Source: Thermophagus xiamenensis (GTDB lineage Bacteria > Bacteroidota > Bacteroidia > Bacteroidales > Marinilabiliaceae). Taken from it: a DNA stretch of 64,000 nucleotides. This document shows positions 18,445-27,475 of the stretch, in pieces (position 1 is the stretch's first letter; each line of letters starts with the position of its first letter). The stretch is taken from the NCBI RefSeq assembly GCF_900112795.1, contig NZ_FONA01000004.1, positions 157,134 through 221,133 of the forward strand. Reading direction: 5' to 3'. The position numbers and the translations under genes are program-made. The notes beneath the pieces were generated by a model. That model searched no databases. It had not been told where the DNA came from and saw only the letters and a list, made by a program, of their open reading frames with translations.

Positions 18445-19065
18445 ATGAAAAAATTTACAAAATTATTAACAGGATTAGCTTTAACAGTTATTTTTTTCTC
18501 GGGTTGTGAGGATGATGAAGAGAGTGAGAAAAATTATTTTAACGTTGGGGAAAATGAGTTTATTATATCAGGAGGGCTCCTGGTAAATTGGGGTATTGAC
18601 GATAGCGAATTATGGCATGAAGGATATAATACTGACTTAACTCTATATACAGAAGGCCTAACCGTAGAGGAGCTTGATGGCGAACATTATTTCGAAGGCA
18701 ACGGTCACTTGTTATATTTTGAAATGTTTTCAGAGTCAGGAAGTTCACTGGATGAAACAACCTATACTTTTTCGGAGGAAATACCCTACTCCAAAGGAAC
18801 TTTTGATTATGGCGAATATGTATATAATTACGATTCAGAAGATGATGAGCCGGAATCTTTTTCTGAAATTACCGACGGGACAGTTACGATTTCAAAAGAC
18901 GGTAGTGATTATATAATTTCAATAGAATGTGTAACGAATAATGATGAAACTATCAAAGGATATTATAAAGGGAGCCTTGAATATATTGAAGTTGAATGGA
19001 CATGGCAGGAATTTTCACGTTCAAAATCGGAATTAAAACCATACCAATTAATAAAGAAAAAATAA
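18445..19065 (+). CDS. Small secreted lipoprotein of unknown function
   Basis: A 206-residue protein beginning MKKFTKLLTGLALTVIFFSG, followed at once by a Cys: a clear type II signal peptide whose lipobox (FFSGC) puts Cys at residue 21. The following EDDEES is the acidic +2 region that in Bacteroidota is often seen on surface-exposed lipoproteins. The mature part is acidic and rich in Tyr, Ser, Gly and Glu with alternating beta-strand-like segments (GTVTISKDGSDYIISIECV), suggesting a small beta-sandwich. A longer in-frame start at 18307 is rejected because it would bury the signal peptide. A terminator follows. I do not recognise a family. Confidence 0.85.
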   Translation: MKKFTKLLTGLALTVIFFSGCEDDEESEKNYFNVGENEFIISGGLLVNWGIDDSELWHEGYNTDLTLYTEGLTVEELDGEHYFEGNGHLLYFEMFSESGSSLDETTYTFSEEIPYSKGTFDYGEYVYNYDSEDDEPESFSEITDGTVTISKDGSDYIISIECVTNNDETIKGYYKGSLEYIEVEWTWQEFSRSKSELKPYQLIKKK

Positions 19066-19089
19066 ACAATTAGAATCTTATAAATTAAT

Positions 19090-19136
19090 GCGGGTATTGA
19101 ATTAAAGTATTTCTATTTAATACCCGCTGTTTTTTA
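19090..19136 (+). terminator. Terminator after the lipoprotein gene
   Basis: GCGGGTATT (19090-19098) pairs with AATACCCGC (19119-19127), with extra A-T pairs inside, followed by TGTTTTTT. Confidence 0.75.
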
Positions 19137-19620
19137 TCAACATAATAACGACTTTGGAACCTCACCAATTATATATTCTACCCCATATCGTCGAAAAGAA
19201 ATTACCATATTACGAACCTTAATTCAATAAGCAGCCATTGTTAATTGAATGCTTGCCATTAATTCTCAATTTTACTTAAAGTAACATATAAAAAAGTTTT
19301 ATCACTTTAAAACTTACCCCTGAAAACCTTTATTGGCGTGCTAATTAAATAAATATAAGATATTGTTAAAAAAGACTAACATACCAACTAAATGGATTGT
19401 TGGAATAAATTTGAGGCTATAACTTAATTATGTATATATCAAATAAAAAACACCATCAGCACAATGTAATCTACCCAAACAAAAAAAGAGGGTTTGAATG
19501 ATGTAAAACCTATTTGGCATCCAATACGTATAAAGCCTAACCAATAAAAAAATTTGTTCCCTGCCCCAAAAAAAGCCGGGAAAACTAAGTTTAATTCATA
19601 ATAAGTAGTAAACAGTGGCC
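19137..19620. other. AT-rich intergenic region
   Basis: No gene, RNA or repeat was recognised. A clean promoter for the gene at 19621 was not seen. Confidence 0.4.
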
Positions 19621-21072
19621 ATGGCTGGAATATTAAAGATTTTTTTTGGAAAGAAATTTCCTGACACACGGAAATACGAGACCCAACAAGATCAATTGAG
19701 AAATGAATACGCTCGATTTTTAGAATTGGGAAACTCTTCACTGTATCAAAGATTTTTGGAGTTAGACACTCAGGTTCATTCCGGCGAATTTAAACAAAGG
19801 GTATACGACCTGAAACACAAAAAATTTAAGGATACACCCGAATATCAAAAGCTTAAACGTTTTAAATCCCTCACAAACAATAAGGAAATTAAGGTTTATA
19901 TGAAGTTTTACCGTTCGGGTAAAGCGCAAAAAATGGAAAAAATACAAAATTCCGAACCATATAAAAGATTCGAAGAACTTAAAGGCATTGTAAATACGCC
20001 TGAATTTTATAAAGAAAAATCGAGTCCTGACTTTAAGAAAAAAGAAGCTTACAAACAATTAAAGGAATATAAAAAGCTTCAAAAAGATAATTCCATAAAA
20101 TGGTTATTAAAGACAGAAAAATCACAGGCTTATAAGATATATAAGAAACTGGATGGTAGCGAAATATTATCCGAATATTACGAACTTAAAGCATTCGTTG
20201 AGTCACCCGATTTTAAAGAATACAAGGCCTTTATGGAAGACCGACGAAAATTTCAAAAGTCGGAAGAGGCATCGTTATTGAAAGAATATGCCGAATTAAA
20301 AAAGGACAAAGATATTGTATGGTACCTGCGTAAAAAAGAAGAAAAACCATTTGAAGAACTAAAAAAATGGAAATTAACCTTTGAGGATCAATTTAGCGGG
20401 ACAAGTTTGGATCAAAAAAAATGGATTACAGCCTATTATTGGGGAAAAGCGTTAATGAATGACAGTTATTCGTTAGAAGGAGAAAAACAATATTACTCAC
20501 CAGCCAATATAGAAGTGAGAGATTCAGTGTTGCGCATAATAACACGAAAGGAAGAGATAGAAGGGAAAGTATGGAATCCACAATGGGGCTTTCGGAAACA
20601 AAAGTTTAAATACACATCGGGTCTGATAAGTACGGGTCAAAGTTTCCGTCAAAAATATGGTCGGTTTGAGGCCAAAGTTCGCTTTAATAAGGCTTATCCC
20701 TTTATTCATGCGTTTTGGATGGTGGGCGAAAAAATGGTGCCCCATATAGATATTTTCAAAACCATGTATTCAGGCGGTCGTTTACTTGAGGCTGGGATAA
20801 TATCAGATATCGAAAGAAAAACGGTGAAAGAATCGACAAAGCGAATTAATGGGGCTCAATTCACCAAAGACTTTTTTATTTATTCACTGGATTGGAGTGA
20901 AAATGAGATGGTTTGGAAGATTAATGGGGTTCCGGTATACCGTCAGACCCATAATATACCGCAAGAGCCTATGTATCTGACTTTTTGCACCACATTAGTA
21001 GAAGAACCATCGGAATCGGAACTACCGGCCATAATGGAAATTAATTGGATAAGGTGTTATAAAAAAGTTTGA
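19621..21072 (+). CDS. GH16-like concanavalin-fold protein with three N-terminal repeats, catalytic glutamates missing
   Basis: A 483-residue protein. Residues 40-246 hold three tandem repeats of 65-70 residues (starting near 40, 111 and 181), each with a pattern like YKRFEELKGIVNTPEF followed by a Lys-rich helix. Residues 250-483 match the family 16 glycoside hydrolase jelly roll: LTFEDQFSGTSLDQKKW, LISTGQSFRQKYGRFEAKVR, IHAFWMVGEK, and a C-terminal WSENEMVWKINGVPVYR. The active-site motif normally EIDIxE reads HIDIFK (His375, Asp377, Lys380), so both catalytic glutamates are lost while the fold markers remain. No signal peptide is evident. It is probably a carbohydrate-binding or structural protein rather than an enzyme. 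ATG 19621 was chosen over GTG 19615. It converges on the permease gene with 4 bp between them. Confidence 0.8.
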   Translation: MAGILKIFFGKKFPDTRKYETQQDQLRNEYARFLELGNSSLYQRFLELDTQVHSGEFKQRVYDLKHKKFKDTPEYQKLKRFKSLTNNKEIKVYMKFYRSGKAQKMEKIQNSEPYKRFEELKGIVNTPEFYKEKSSPDFKKKEAYKQLKEYKKLQKDNSIKWLLKTEKSQAYKIYKKLDGSEILSEYYELKAFVESPDFKEYKAFMEDRRKFQKSEEASLLKEYAELKKDKDIVWYLRKKEEKPFEELKKWKLTFEDQFSGTSLDQKKWITAYYWGKALMNDSYSLEGEKQYYSPANIEVRDSVLRIITRKEEIEGKVWNPQWGFRKQKFKYTSGLISTGQSFRQKYGRFEAKVRFNKAYPFIHAFWMVGEKMVPHIDIFKTMYSGGRLLEAGIISDIERKTVKESTKRINGAQFTKDFFIYSLDWSENEMVWKINGVPVYRQTHNIPQEPMYLTFCTTLVEEPSESELPAIMEINWIRCYKKV

Positions 21073-21076
21073 AAGT

Positions 21077-22864
21077 TTAGGAAAAATACATTAAACTAAG
21101 TACAGTAATTGTTACGACCATATAAATAATAGTAAGAGGAAAACCGATTTTAAAAAAATCGCGGAAGTTATAATTTCCTGGGCCGTAAACCATAAGGTTT
21201 GTTTGGTAACCAATGGGAGTTATAAAATTAGCGGCCGCAGCAAAAGAGACTACTAATGCAAAAGGTTCAGGATTAAGTCCCAAAGTTTTAGCCGCTGTAA
21301 GAGATATCGGAAATACAATAGCCACAGCGGCTTTGTTGGTAATATATGCAGCCAACATTGAAGTTATCAGATAAATTCCAAAAAGGAGTGTAACTCGCCC
21401 AAAAGGCAAAAATACACTAATGATAAGATTGGCCACCATATCAGCCACACCGGTTTTAATCATAGCGGTTCCCAAAGCAAGGGAAAGAGCTATTATTGCA
21501 GCCAGGTTGTAGTCGATATTTCGGGGCAAGTCTTTGGGGGAAACAATTTTCAGAGCTGAAACCAGGATGAGCACCACAAACAAGCCGATAAACAAAGGCA
21601 CCAATTTCACTGCCGACAGCAAAATGGCCAGGAGAGTACCAGCGAGGAGGGCATAGATTTTATATTTTTCGGTACGATTAAATTCCCGAATTTTGGAGAT
21701 GAGATAAAAATCTTGTTCACTTTCCACTCTACTGCTAAAGGCTTCGCCAACGAGTAGCATCAAAACATCTCCGGCTTTGAGTTTAACTTCATCCATTTTC
21801 CCAAGCACTCTTTCGCCGTTTCGGTGCAAAGCCAACAAGGCGGCATCATAACGTCCTCTGAAATTAATTTCGCGAATGGTTTTGGTAATCAGAGTAGAAT
21901 TATGAGAGACGACGACTTCAACCACCTGGGTTTTTTTTAATTTAGACATTATTCCTACTGTAGGGAGAGTAAGTCCGCTATTTTCAGACATAAGTCGAAC
22001 AACATTTTTGTTTTCACCTGCAAATCGGAGTAAGTCGCCCTCTTGTAATCTGAAGTGGTCAGAAAAAAGCTGAAATACTTTGTTTCCTCGAATTATTTCA
22101 ATAAGTACGAGTCCATCCATGTCACGTATTTCTGCCTCTTGGAGCGTTTTTCCCACCAGATGGCTATTGGGTCTAACTTCAGCTTCGACGAGATATTTTC
22201 GGTCTGAAGATGAATATTCTTCCATGACACTTTTCCTGTTAGGCAGCAAACGATAAGAAAAAAAGTAGAGATAAAGCATCCCAACTATCAATGCCGGAAA
22301 CCCCGCATAAAAAAAGTCGAACATATCCAAGGGCGGCATATCCGGAAAGATATGCTGGTCCACAACCATTCCGTTAACAATAAGGTTGGTAGAGGTTCCA
22401 ATGAGGGTTACACAACCTCCTAAAATAGCTGCATAAGACAAAGGAATTAACAATTTTGAAGGAGCAATATTGTGTCTGTGGCTCCACTGGTGGACATAAG
22501 GCATCATTACAGCAACCAAAGGGGTATTATTTAAAAAAGCGGAAAAACCGCCTACCCAAATCATCATTCTGGCAAGGAAACCTTTATAATTCATGGATTT
22601 TGGGAAAGCCTTTTCGAAGATAGCCTCAATGACGGAAGTTTGTCTGATAGTATCTCCCAGTAATAAGAGCATTATGATGACCGCAATTTGTTCATTGGCG
22701 AACCCGGCAAGAATTTCAGATGGAGTAAGTACATTAAATATCCCCAAAACCATAACGGCAATAAAAAAGGTAAAAGCCGCTCCCATAAGTTCCCTATAAA
22801 GGGAAAGAAGGATAAAAGCAATAACAATAAAAACAAGGATAACATCAAATGTTGCAACATTCAT
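21077..22864 (-). CDS. SLC13/DASS-type permease with two TrkA-C (RCK_C) domains
   Basis: A 595-residue inner-membrane carrier of the divalent anion:sodium symporter superfamily. About five N-terminal helices (1-210) include NNTPLVAVMMPYV and TLIGTSTNLIVNG, the conserved transporter motifs. Two soluble TrkA-C domains follow (about 215-295 and 300-385), and the second membrane half (about 400-595) repeats the motif as NFITPIGYQTNLMVYGPGNY. This YfbS/SAC1-like architecture is used for sulfate, dicarboxylates or other anions; the substrate cannot be read. The RCK_C domains may sense a nucleotide or ligand. It is transcribed alone from about 60 nt upstream. Confidence 0.88.
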   Translation of the reverse strand: MNVATFDVILVFIVIAFILLSLYRELMGAAFTFFIAVMVLGIFNVLTPSEILAGFANEQIAVIIMLLLLGDTIRQTSVIEAIFEKAFPKSMNYKGFLARMMIWVGGFSAFLNNTPLVAVMMPYVHQWSHRHNIAPSKLLIPLSYAAILGGCVTLIGTSTNLIVNGMVVDQHIFPDMPPLDMFDFFYAGFPALIVGMLYLYFFSYRLLPNRKSVMEEYSSSDRKYLVEAEVRPNSHLVGKTLQEAEIRDMDGLVLIEIIRGNKVFQLFSDHFRLQEGDLLRFAGENKNVVRLMSENSGLTLPTVGIMSKLKKTQVVEVVVSHNSTLITKTIREINFRGRYDAALLALHRNGERVLGKMDEVKLKAGDVLMLLVGEAFSSRVESEQDFYLISKIREFNRTEKYKIYALLAGTLLAILLSAVKLVPLFIGLFVVLILVSALKIVSPKDLPRNIDYNLAAIIALSLALGTAMIKTGVADMVANLIISVFLPFGRVTLLFGIYLITSMLAAYITNKAAVAIVFPISLTAAKTLGLNPEPFALVVSFAAAANFITPIGYQTNLMVYGPGNYNFRDFFKIGFPLTIIYMVVTITVLSLMYFS

Positions 22865-22927
22865 ATTGGGTCTTGATTTCTTCTTTATAAGAAATATTCA
22901 AAAGCGCAAGTTAAAAACATATTTGGA

Positions 22928-22935
22928 CAAATTTA
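22928..22935 (-). promoter_or_regulatory. -7 element of the SLC13-type permease gene
   Basis: Minus strand TAAATTTG fits TAnnTTTG, about 64 nt before the ATG. The upstream box is weak. Confidence 0.4.
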
Positions 22936-23057
22936 ACAAATCCTTTTATGAAATTGTTTGTGTTGGCTCACACCATTAAAAAAAAGCAAAAATGTGTTAG
23001 TTGCGTTAAAAGGGGCAAAGTGGTTCATTACCGTTTTAAATCATGCATTGTAATTAC

Positions 23058-23065
23058 TACCTTTG
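23058..23065 (+). promoter_or_regulatory. -7 element of the mazG promoter
   Basis: TACCTTTG, 31 nt before the mazG ATG; a TTTT at 23034-23037 may serve as a weak -33 box with 20 nt spacing. Confidence 0.5.
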
Positions 23066-23096
23066 AAATGATAAAAACAAAAACGTACAAAAAGGC

Positions 23097-23882
23097 ATGA
23101 ATATTCAGGAAAAAAAAGAAGCATTTGGCAAGTTGTTGGAAATAATGGATGAGCTAAGAGAAAAATGTCCATGGGATCGGAAGCAGACAAACGAGTCGTT
23201 AAGGACTTTAACCATAGAAGAGACCTATGAACTTGCGGATGCGATACTGGCGGGGTCAGAAAACGGGATTCGCAAAGAATTGGGTGACCTATTGTTACAT
23301 ATAGTTTTTTATTCCAAAATTGGGGAGGAAAAAGAAAGTTTCACAATCAAAGAAGTAATAGAGGGGCTAATTGAGAAGCTAATTTACCGCCATCCCCATA
23401 TATTTGGTGAGACAAAAGTAAAGGATGCGGGTGAGGTTGAACAAAACTGGGAACGATTAAAGCTAAAAGAAAAGGAGGGAAACCATTCGGTACTATCGGG
23501 CGTCCCTAAGTCACTTCCGGCGATGGTAAAGGCCAACCGTATACAGGAAAAGACACGCGGAGTTGGGTTTGACTGGGAACATAGGGAACAAGTATGGGAC
23601 AAAGTTCAGGAAGAATTGGAAGAATTAAAGGAAGAGATTGCCCATGGCAATCAGAAAACTATTGAAGAAGAATTTGGGGATTTGTTTTTTTCACTTATCA
23701 ATGCGGCAAGGCTCTATGGTGTTAATCCAGAGAATGCCCTGGAACGAACGAACCAAAAGTTTATAAAGCGGTTTAGTTATTTGGAACAAAAAACCATAAA
23801 GCAGGGAATAGATTTAAAGAATCTAAGCCTTGAAGAAATGAATAAAATTTGGGAAGAGGCAAAAAACATTAATATTGTTTAA
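23097..23882 (+). CDS. mazG: Nucleoside triphosphate pyrophosphohydrolase MazG
   Basis: A 261-residue house-cleaning enzyme that hydrolyses (d)NTPs to the monophosphate and pyrophosphate. It has two MazG helical domains: the first (about 10-115) with CPWDRKQTNESLRTLTIEET, the EExxE metal motif and ELGDLLLHIVFY; the second (about 140-255) with VGFDWEHREQVWDKVQEELE and EEEFGDLFFSLINAARL. Both metal-binding ExxED-type motifs are present. Length equals E. coli MazG. It converges on tag with 7 bp between stop codons. Confidence 0.95.
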   Translation: MNIQEKKEAFGKLLEIMDELREKCPWDRKQTNESLRTLTIEETYELADAILAGSENGIRKELGDLLLHIVFYSKIGEEKESFTIKEVIEGLIEKLIYRHPHIFGETKVKDAGEVEQNWERLKLKEKEGNHSVLSGVPKSLPAMVKANRIQEKTRGVGFDWEHREQVWDKVQEELEELKEEIAHGNQKTIEEEFGDLFFSLINAARLYGVNPENALERTNQKFIKRFSYLEQKTIKQGIDLKNLSLEEMNKIWEEAKNINIV

Positions 23883-23889
23883 AAGCTTA

Positions 23890-24477
23890 TCAGTGATTTT
23901 TTGAACATAGCTGATTATGAACAAAACAATTGGTTATATGATCATTTACCATACCGGTGGCTTGCATATGGGCATACACGATAGTTGACCCAACAAATTT
24001 AAAGCCACGTTTTTTTAGGTCTTTACTTATTTTATCAGACAATGGCGTTGTTGACGGAATTTCCTCAGTGTTTTTGAAATGGTTAGTTATAGGTTTTCCG
24101 TCAACAAAGCCCCAAATGTAACTGGAAAAAGTTCCAAACTCTTTCTGAACTTTAATAAAAGCCCTGGCATTGGTTACAGCTGCCCTGATTTTTAATTGAT
24201 TGCGAACAATACCTTCATTTAACATTAAACGCTGAATCTTCTTTTCATCATATTCCGCAATTTTTAAATAATCAAAATTATCAAAAGCCATTCTAAAGTT
24301 GTCCCGTTTCCGAAGAATAGTGATCCAACTTAAGCCGGCCTGAAACCCTTCGAGGATCAAAAATTCAAAGAGTTTATGGTCATCATAAATGGGTCTCCCC
24401 CATTCTTCATCATGATATTTGATGTAGAGGGGATCATTGCCACACCAATTGCAACGGGGTTGTTTAATGTTTATCAT
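23890..24477 (-). CDS. tag: DNA-3-methyladenine glycosylase I
   Basis: A 195-residue base-excision enzyme that removes 3-methyladenine from alkylated DNA. With ATG 24477 (MINIKQPRCNWCGNDPLY) the protein aligns end to end with E. coli Tag: zinc ligands Cys9 and His22 (RCNW and YHDEEWG) and the C-terminal pair in NDHITNCF. The region EGFQAGLSWITILRKRDNFR and GSTIVYAHMQATGMVNDH are family signatures. Longer readings from ATG 24498 or TTG 24513 exist but add residues the family lacks. It faces mazG tail to tail, and diverges from the SLC12-type transporter gene. Confidence 0.93.
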   Translation of the reverse strand: MINIKQPRCNWCGNDPLYIKYHDEEWGRPIYDDHKLFEFLILEGFQAGLSWITILRKRDNFRMAFDNFDYLKIAEYDEKKIQRLMLNEGIVRNQLKIRAAVTNARAFIKVQKEFGTFSSYIWGFVDGKPITNHFKNTEEIPSTTPLSDKISKDLKKRGFKFVGSTIVYAHMQATGMVNDHITNCFVHNQLCSKNH

Positions 24478-24710
24478 ATTATCTTTTTCGATACACATCT
24501 GGTATAAGTTCAAAATTTTTTCTTAAATTGATAAACGAAATGAACATAACCGATATAGGTTGTCAAAGCCAATAAAGGTATAAAAATTTGGTCATTTAGG
24601 TTCCATTCTCAATAGTATCTGGCAAGACTTAAAATTAGAAAAAAAGGGAACGGAATAAAGACATAAAATATTATTTTTATTTCACCAAACCACCAAATTA
24701 TATATAGAAT

Positions 24711-26984
24711 ATGAATTCACCAGAGTTAATCCCATCGGCCCGACGATTTGGAACAGCGCCTGTTTTTATTACCGCAATATCTACCATATTAGGTGCTATT
24801 TTATTTCTTCGTTTTGGATATGCGGTGGGGACAATAGGATTTATAGGGAGTTTATTGCTTATTTTTTTAGGACATTTGATCACCATACCGACAGCTTTGG
24901 CGATATCGGAAATATCAACCAATACGAGGGTTGAAGGTGGTGGTGAATATTATATTATTTCTCGATCTTTTGGATTAAATATAGGGGCCACCATAGGCCT
25001 GGCCTTGTTTCTTTCACAAGCAATAAGTATTGCTTTTTACATAATAGCCTTCACGGAAACCTTTGAAATGTTTTTTAATTGGTGGAATATTCGTTTTGGC
25101 TGGGATTTGCCACGGCAAGTAATAAGCTTGCCGGTATTACTGATATTAGCGGTAATGATACTTCGCCAGGGTGCTAATCTGGGTGTAGGCCTGTTGTATG
25201 GTGTAGCGGGAATACTGTTTTTATCTCTTCTATTATTTTTCTTAGGTCACGGTGCAAATGAGACGGTACCGGGGGAATTTTTTAGAAGCAATGTAACGTT
25301 TACCAACAGAGATTCTTTTTTTTCGGTATTTGCCATTTGTTTTCCGGCTTTTACGGGAATGACGGCAGGTGTAGGATTGAGCGGGGATCTCAAAAATCCA
25401 GGCAAATCATTACCCGTGGGAACAATGCTGGCTACTTTTTTGGGCATGTTAATATACATATTGGTAGTATGGAAGATGGCATCATCGGTACCCAAAGAAG
25501 CATTACTTTCAAATCAATTGATAATGTCGGAGATAGCTATTGGTGGTAGCATATTTGTATTATTGGGATTAGCGGCCAGCACATTGTCGTCAGCATTGGG
25601 TTCGGTATTAGTAGCACCACGAACGCTACAGGCTTTGGCGAGTGATCGCAGCCTACCCATTTCTCGCATAAATAGTGTATTAGCCAAGGGAAAGGGTTCG
25701 ACCAATGAACCCCGTAACGCATCGTTGGTGGCTTTTGTTATAGCCTTTGTTTTTGTTGCCTTGGGTAATGTCGATGCCGTTGCGGAGGTAATTTCCATGT
25801 TCTTTTTGATAACCTACGGTTCACTATGTTTAATAAGTTTTTTAAATCATTTTGGTTCTTCTCCCTCCTATCGTCCACGATTTCGTTCAAAATGGTATTT
25901 CTCACTCCTGGGTTTTGTATTATCAGTATGGGTAATGTTTATGATAAATCCTGTATACACTATTCTTGCCTATAGCTTAATAGTCGTAATTTATTTGGTA
26001 ATAGAACATTATCACAAAGATCGAAGTGGTTTGGTTAATTTATTTAAAGGGGCCTTATTTCAACTGAACCGACGGTTACAGGTATATATGCAAAAGAATC
26101 AGGGGCCTGCAGAAAAAGAAGAATGGCGACCGGCTGCAGTATGCATATCTTCGCATTCATTTGAACGCCCCAAAATTTTTGATTTGATGAATTGGATATC
26201 CTACCGACATGGTTTTGGGACCTACTTTCATTTTATAGAAGATTATTTCAGTCGCCAGACTTATCAGGCATCTCGCGAAATAATGAATGAATTAATAGAC
26301 TTTCAAAAAGAAGAGAACAGCTCACTTTATATTGACACCATGATATCTCCATCTTATACCTCGGCGATAGCCCAAATCATACAAGCTCCCAGTATATCGG
26401 GTATGGAGAACAACATGGTTATTTTTGAATATGATAAAAATCAACCGGAAGAGTTGGATCGCATTATTGATAATATATCCTTAACCAAAGCGGGTGATTA
26501 TGATGTATGTGTTTTTGGCTCTAGTAAATCGACTCCTCATTACAGAAATGGAATTCACGTATGGATTCGGCCGGTAGATTATTTGAATGCTAATTTAATG
26601 ATACTTTTAGGTTACATTATATTGGGGCATCCGGACTGGAAAAAAGGTAAGATAAAAATATTTAGTATTTGTGCTCCGGAACATATAGAAAAAACTCGGG
26701 AAGAATTGGATTTACTGGTCAAAGAAGGCCGGCTCCCCATAACCCTATCAAACATTGAAATTGTGCCAGCTACGGGCAATCTTCCTGTACACGAAATTGT
26801 GTCAGAAAAATCCCGAAAAGCCGGATTAATAATAATGGGTTTTAGAGAAGAGCACATAAAACAACGAGGGAAAGAATTCTTTAACGATTATCGCTCACTT
26901 AATGACATATTATTTGTAAATGCGTCACGAGCCACTGATATTATTGAAAAGAAAAAACTCGAACTTAGTAGTATTACTTCTTAA
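24711..26984 (+). CDS. SLC12-like cation-chloride cotransporter/amino acid permease
   Basis: A 757-residue transporter of the APC superfamily. The N-terminal half (about 12-450) has roughly 12 transmembrane helices, beginning with the unwound TM1 motif (STILGAILFLRFGYAVGTIG) and EGGGEYYIISRSFG in TM3, both typical of the SLC12/CCC branch. The C-terminal half (about 460-757) is soluble and contains CISSHSFERPKIFDLMNWIS and a second alpha/beta unit with IIMGFREEH, resembling the cytosolic regulatory domain of SLC12 transporters with a USP-like fold. Bacterial homologues are mostly uncharacterised; ion or amino acid substrate is open. It stands alone. Confidence 0.82.
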   Translation: MNSPELIPSARRFGTAPVFITAISTILGAILFLRFGYAVGTIGFIGSLLLIFLGHLITIPTALAISEISTNTRVEGGGEYYIISRSFGLNIGATIGLALFLSQAISIAFYIIAFTETFEMFFNWWNIRFGWDLPRQVISLPVLLILAVMILRQGANLGVGLLYGVAGILFLSLLLFFLGHGANETVPGEFFRSNVTFTNRDSFFSVFAICFPAFTGMTAGVGLSGDLKNPGKSLPVGTMLATFLGMLIYILVVWKMASSVPKEALLSNQLIMSEIAIGGSIFVLLGLAASTLSSALGSVLVAPRTLQALASDRSLPISRINSVLAKGKGSTNEPRNASLVAFVIAFVFVALGNVDAVAEVISMFFLITYGSLCLISFLNHFGSSPSYRPRFRSKWYFSLLGFVLSVWVMFMINPVYTILAYSLIVVIYLVIEHYHKDRSGLVNLFKGALFQLNRRLQVYMQKNQGPAEKEEWRPAAVCISSHSFERPKIFDLMNWISYRHGFGTYFHFIEDYFSRQTYQASREIMNELIDFQKEENSSLYIDTMISPSYTSAIAQIIQAPSISGMENNMVIFEYDKNQPEELDRIIDNISLTKAGDYDVCVFGSSKSTPHYRNGIHVWIRPVDYLNANLMILLGYIILGHPDWKKGKIKIFSICAPEHIEKTREELDLLVKEGRLPITLSNIEIVPATGNLPVHEIVSEKSRKAGLIIMGFREEHIKQRGKEFFNDYRSLNDILFVNASRATDIIEKKKLELSSITS

Positions 26985-27033
26985 TTTATTTGTTCAAAAC
27001 TTGTTATGTCCAAAGTTTGAGGTCTCTGCCTCG

Positions 27034-27088
27034 CCTTTGACAAGGCTCATGTCAGGCCTTAAGGTTTCGATATGAGCTTTGTCAAAGG
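27034..27088. repeat. Intergenic hairpin-forming inverted repeat
   Basis: CCTTTGACAAGGCTCAT (27034-27050) pairs with ATGAGCTTTGTCAAAGG (27072-27088) with one G-T mismatch around a 21-nt loop that itself contains CCTTAAGG. It lies 50 bp after the SLC12-like gene and has no T run, so it is more likely an RNA-stabilising or repeat element than a terminator. Confidence 0.6.
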
Positions 27089-27346
27089 TGAAAACTAAAC
27101 TTCTCGCTTATCTAGAAATTAATGAACACCTTGGGCTATCTCACTTCCACATGTACACTTTTATTATTTGAATCTTAATTCGTCAGGCACGATTCATATG
27201 TATAATTTCGATTTGATTCATAGACGGATAGAATTAAATTTAAGTTTATAGGTTTTGATTTTCAATGGCCTATGATTTTTTAAAGCAAGAATTTTCCCTT
27301 CCCTCCTATTTATGTATCAAGAGCAAAAAAATATAAAAAAAGGTAT

Positions 27347-27401
27347 CGTTAACGCACACGGAAGCAATATAAATTATATCTTTGCTCCGTTAACGTTAAC
27401 G
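27347..27401 (+). promoter_or_regulatory. uxuA promoter with LacI-type operators
   Basis: A -7 box TATCTTTG (27377-27384) is bracketed by two palindromes: CGTTAACG (27347-27354) about 30 bp upstream and CGTTAACGTTAACG (27388-27401) over the predicted start site. Such sites are typical of LacI/GalR-family repressors, which often control hexuronate genes. No regulator gene lies next to them in the window. Confidence 0.6.
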
Positions 27402-27404
27402 ACA

Positions 27405-27435
27405 TTTATTATACTTTGAATCAAAGTATAATAAA
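27405..27435 (+). promoter_or_regulatory. 31-bp perfect palindrome in the uxuA leader
   Basis: TTTATTATACTTTGA, one A, then TCAAAGTATAATAAA: perfect 15-bp arms. It sits between the promoter and the uxuA ATG, so it may be a second operator or a hairpin in the mRNA leader. Confidence 0.7.
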
Positions 27436-27475
27436 GCTATATCTATTGTAAAATATTAAAACAATTGAAGAGATT

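Noticed and set aside
10651..19100. Integrative element with att repeats at tRNA-Leu
   Set aside because: No integrase gene and no second copy of the tRNA-Leu 3' end were seen.
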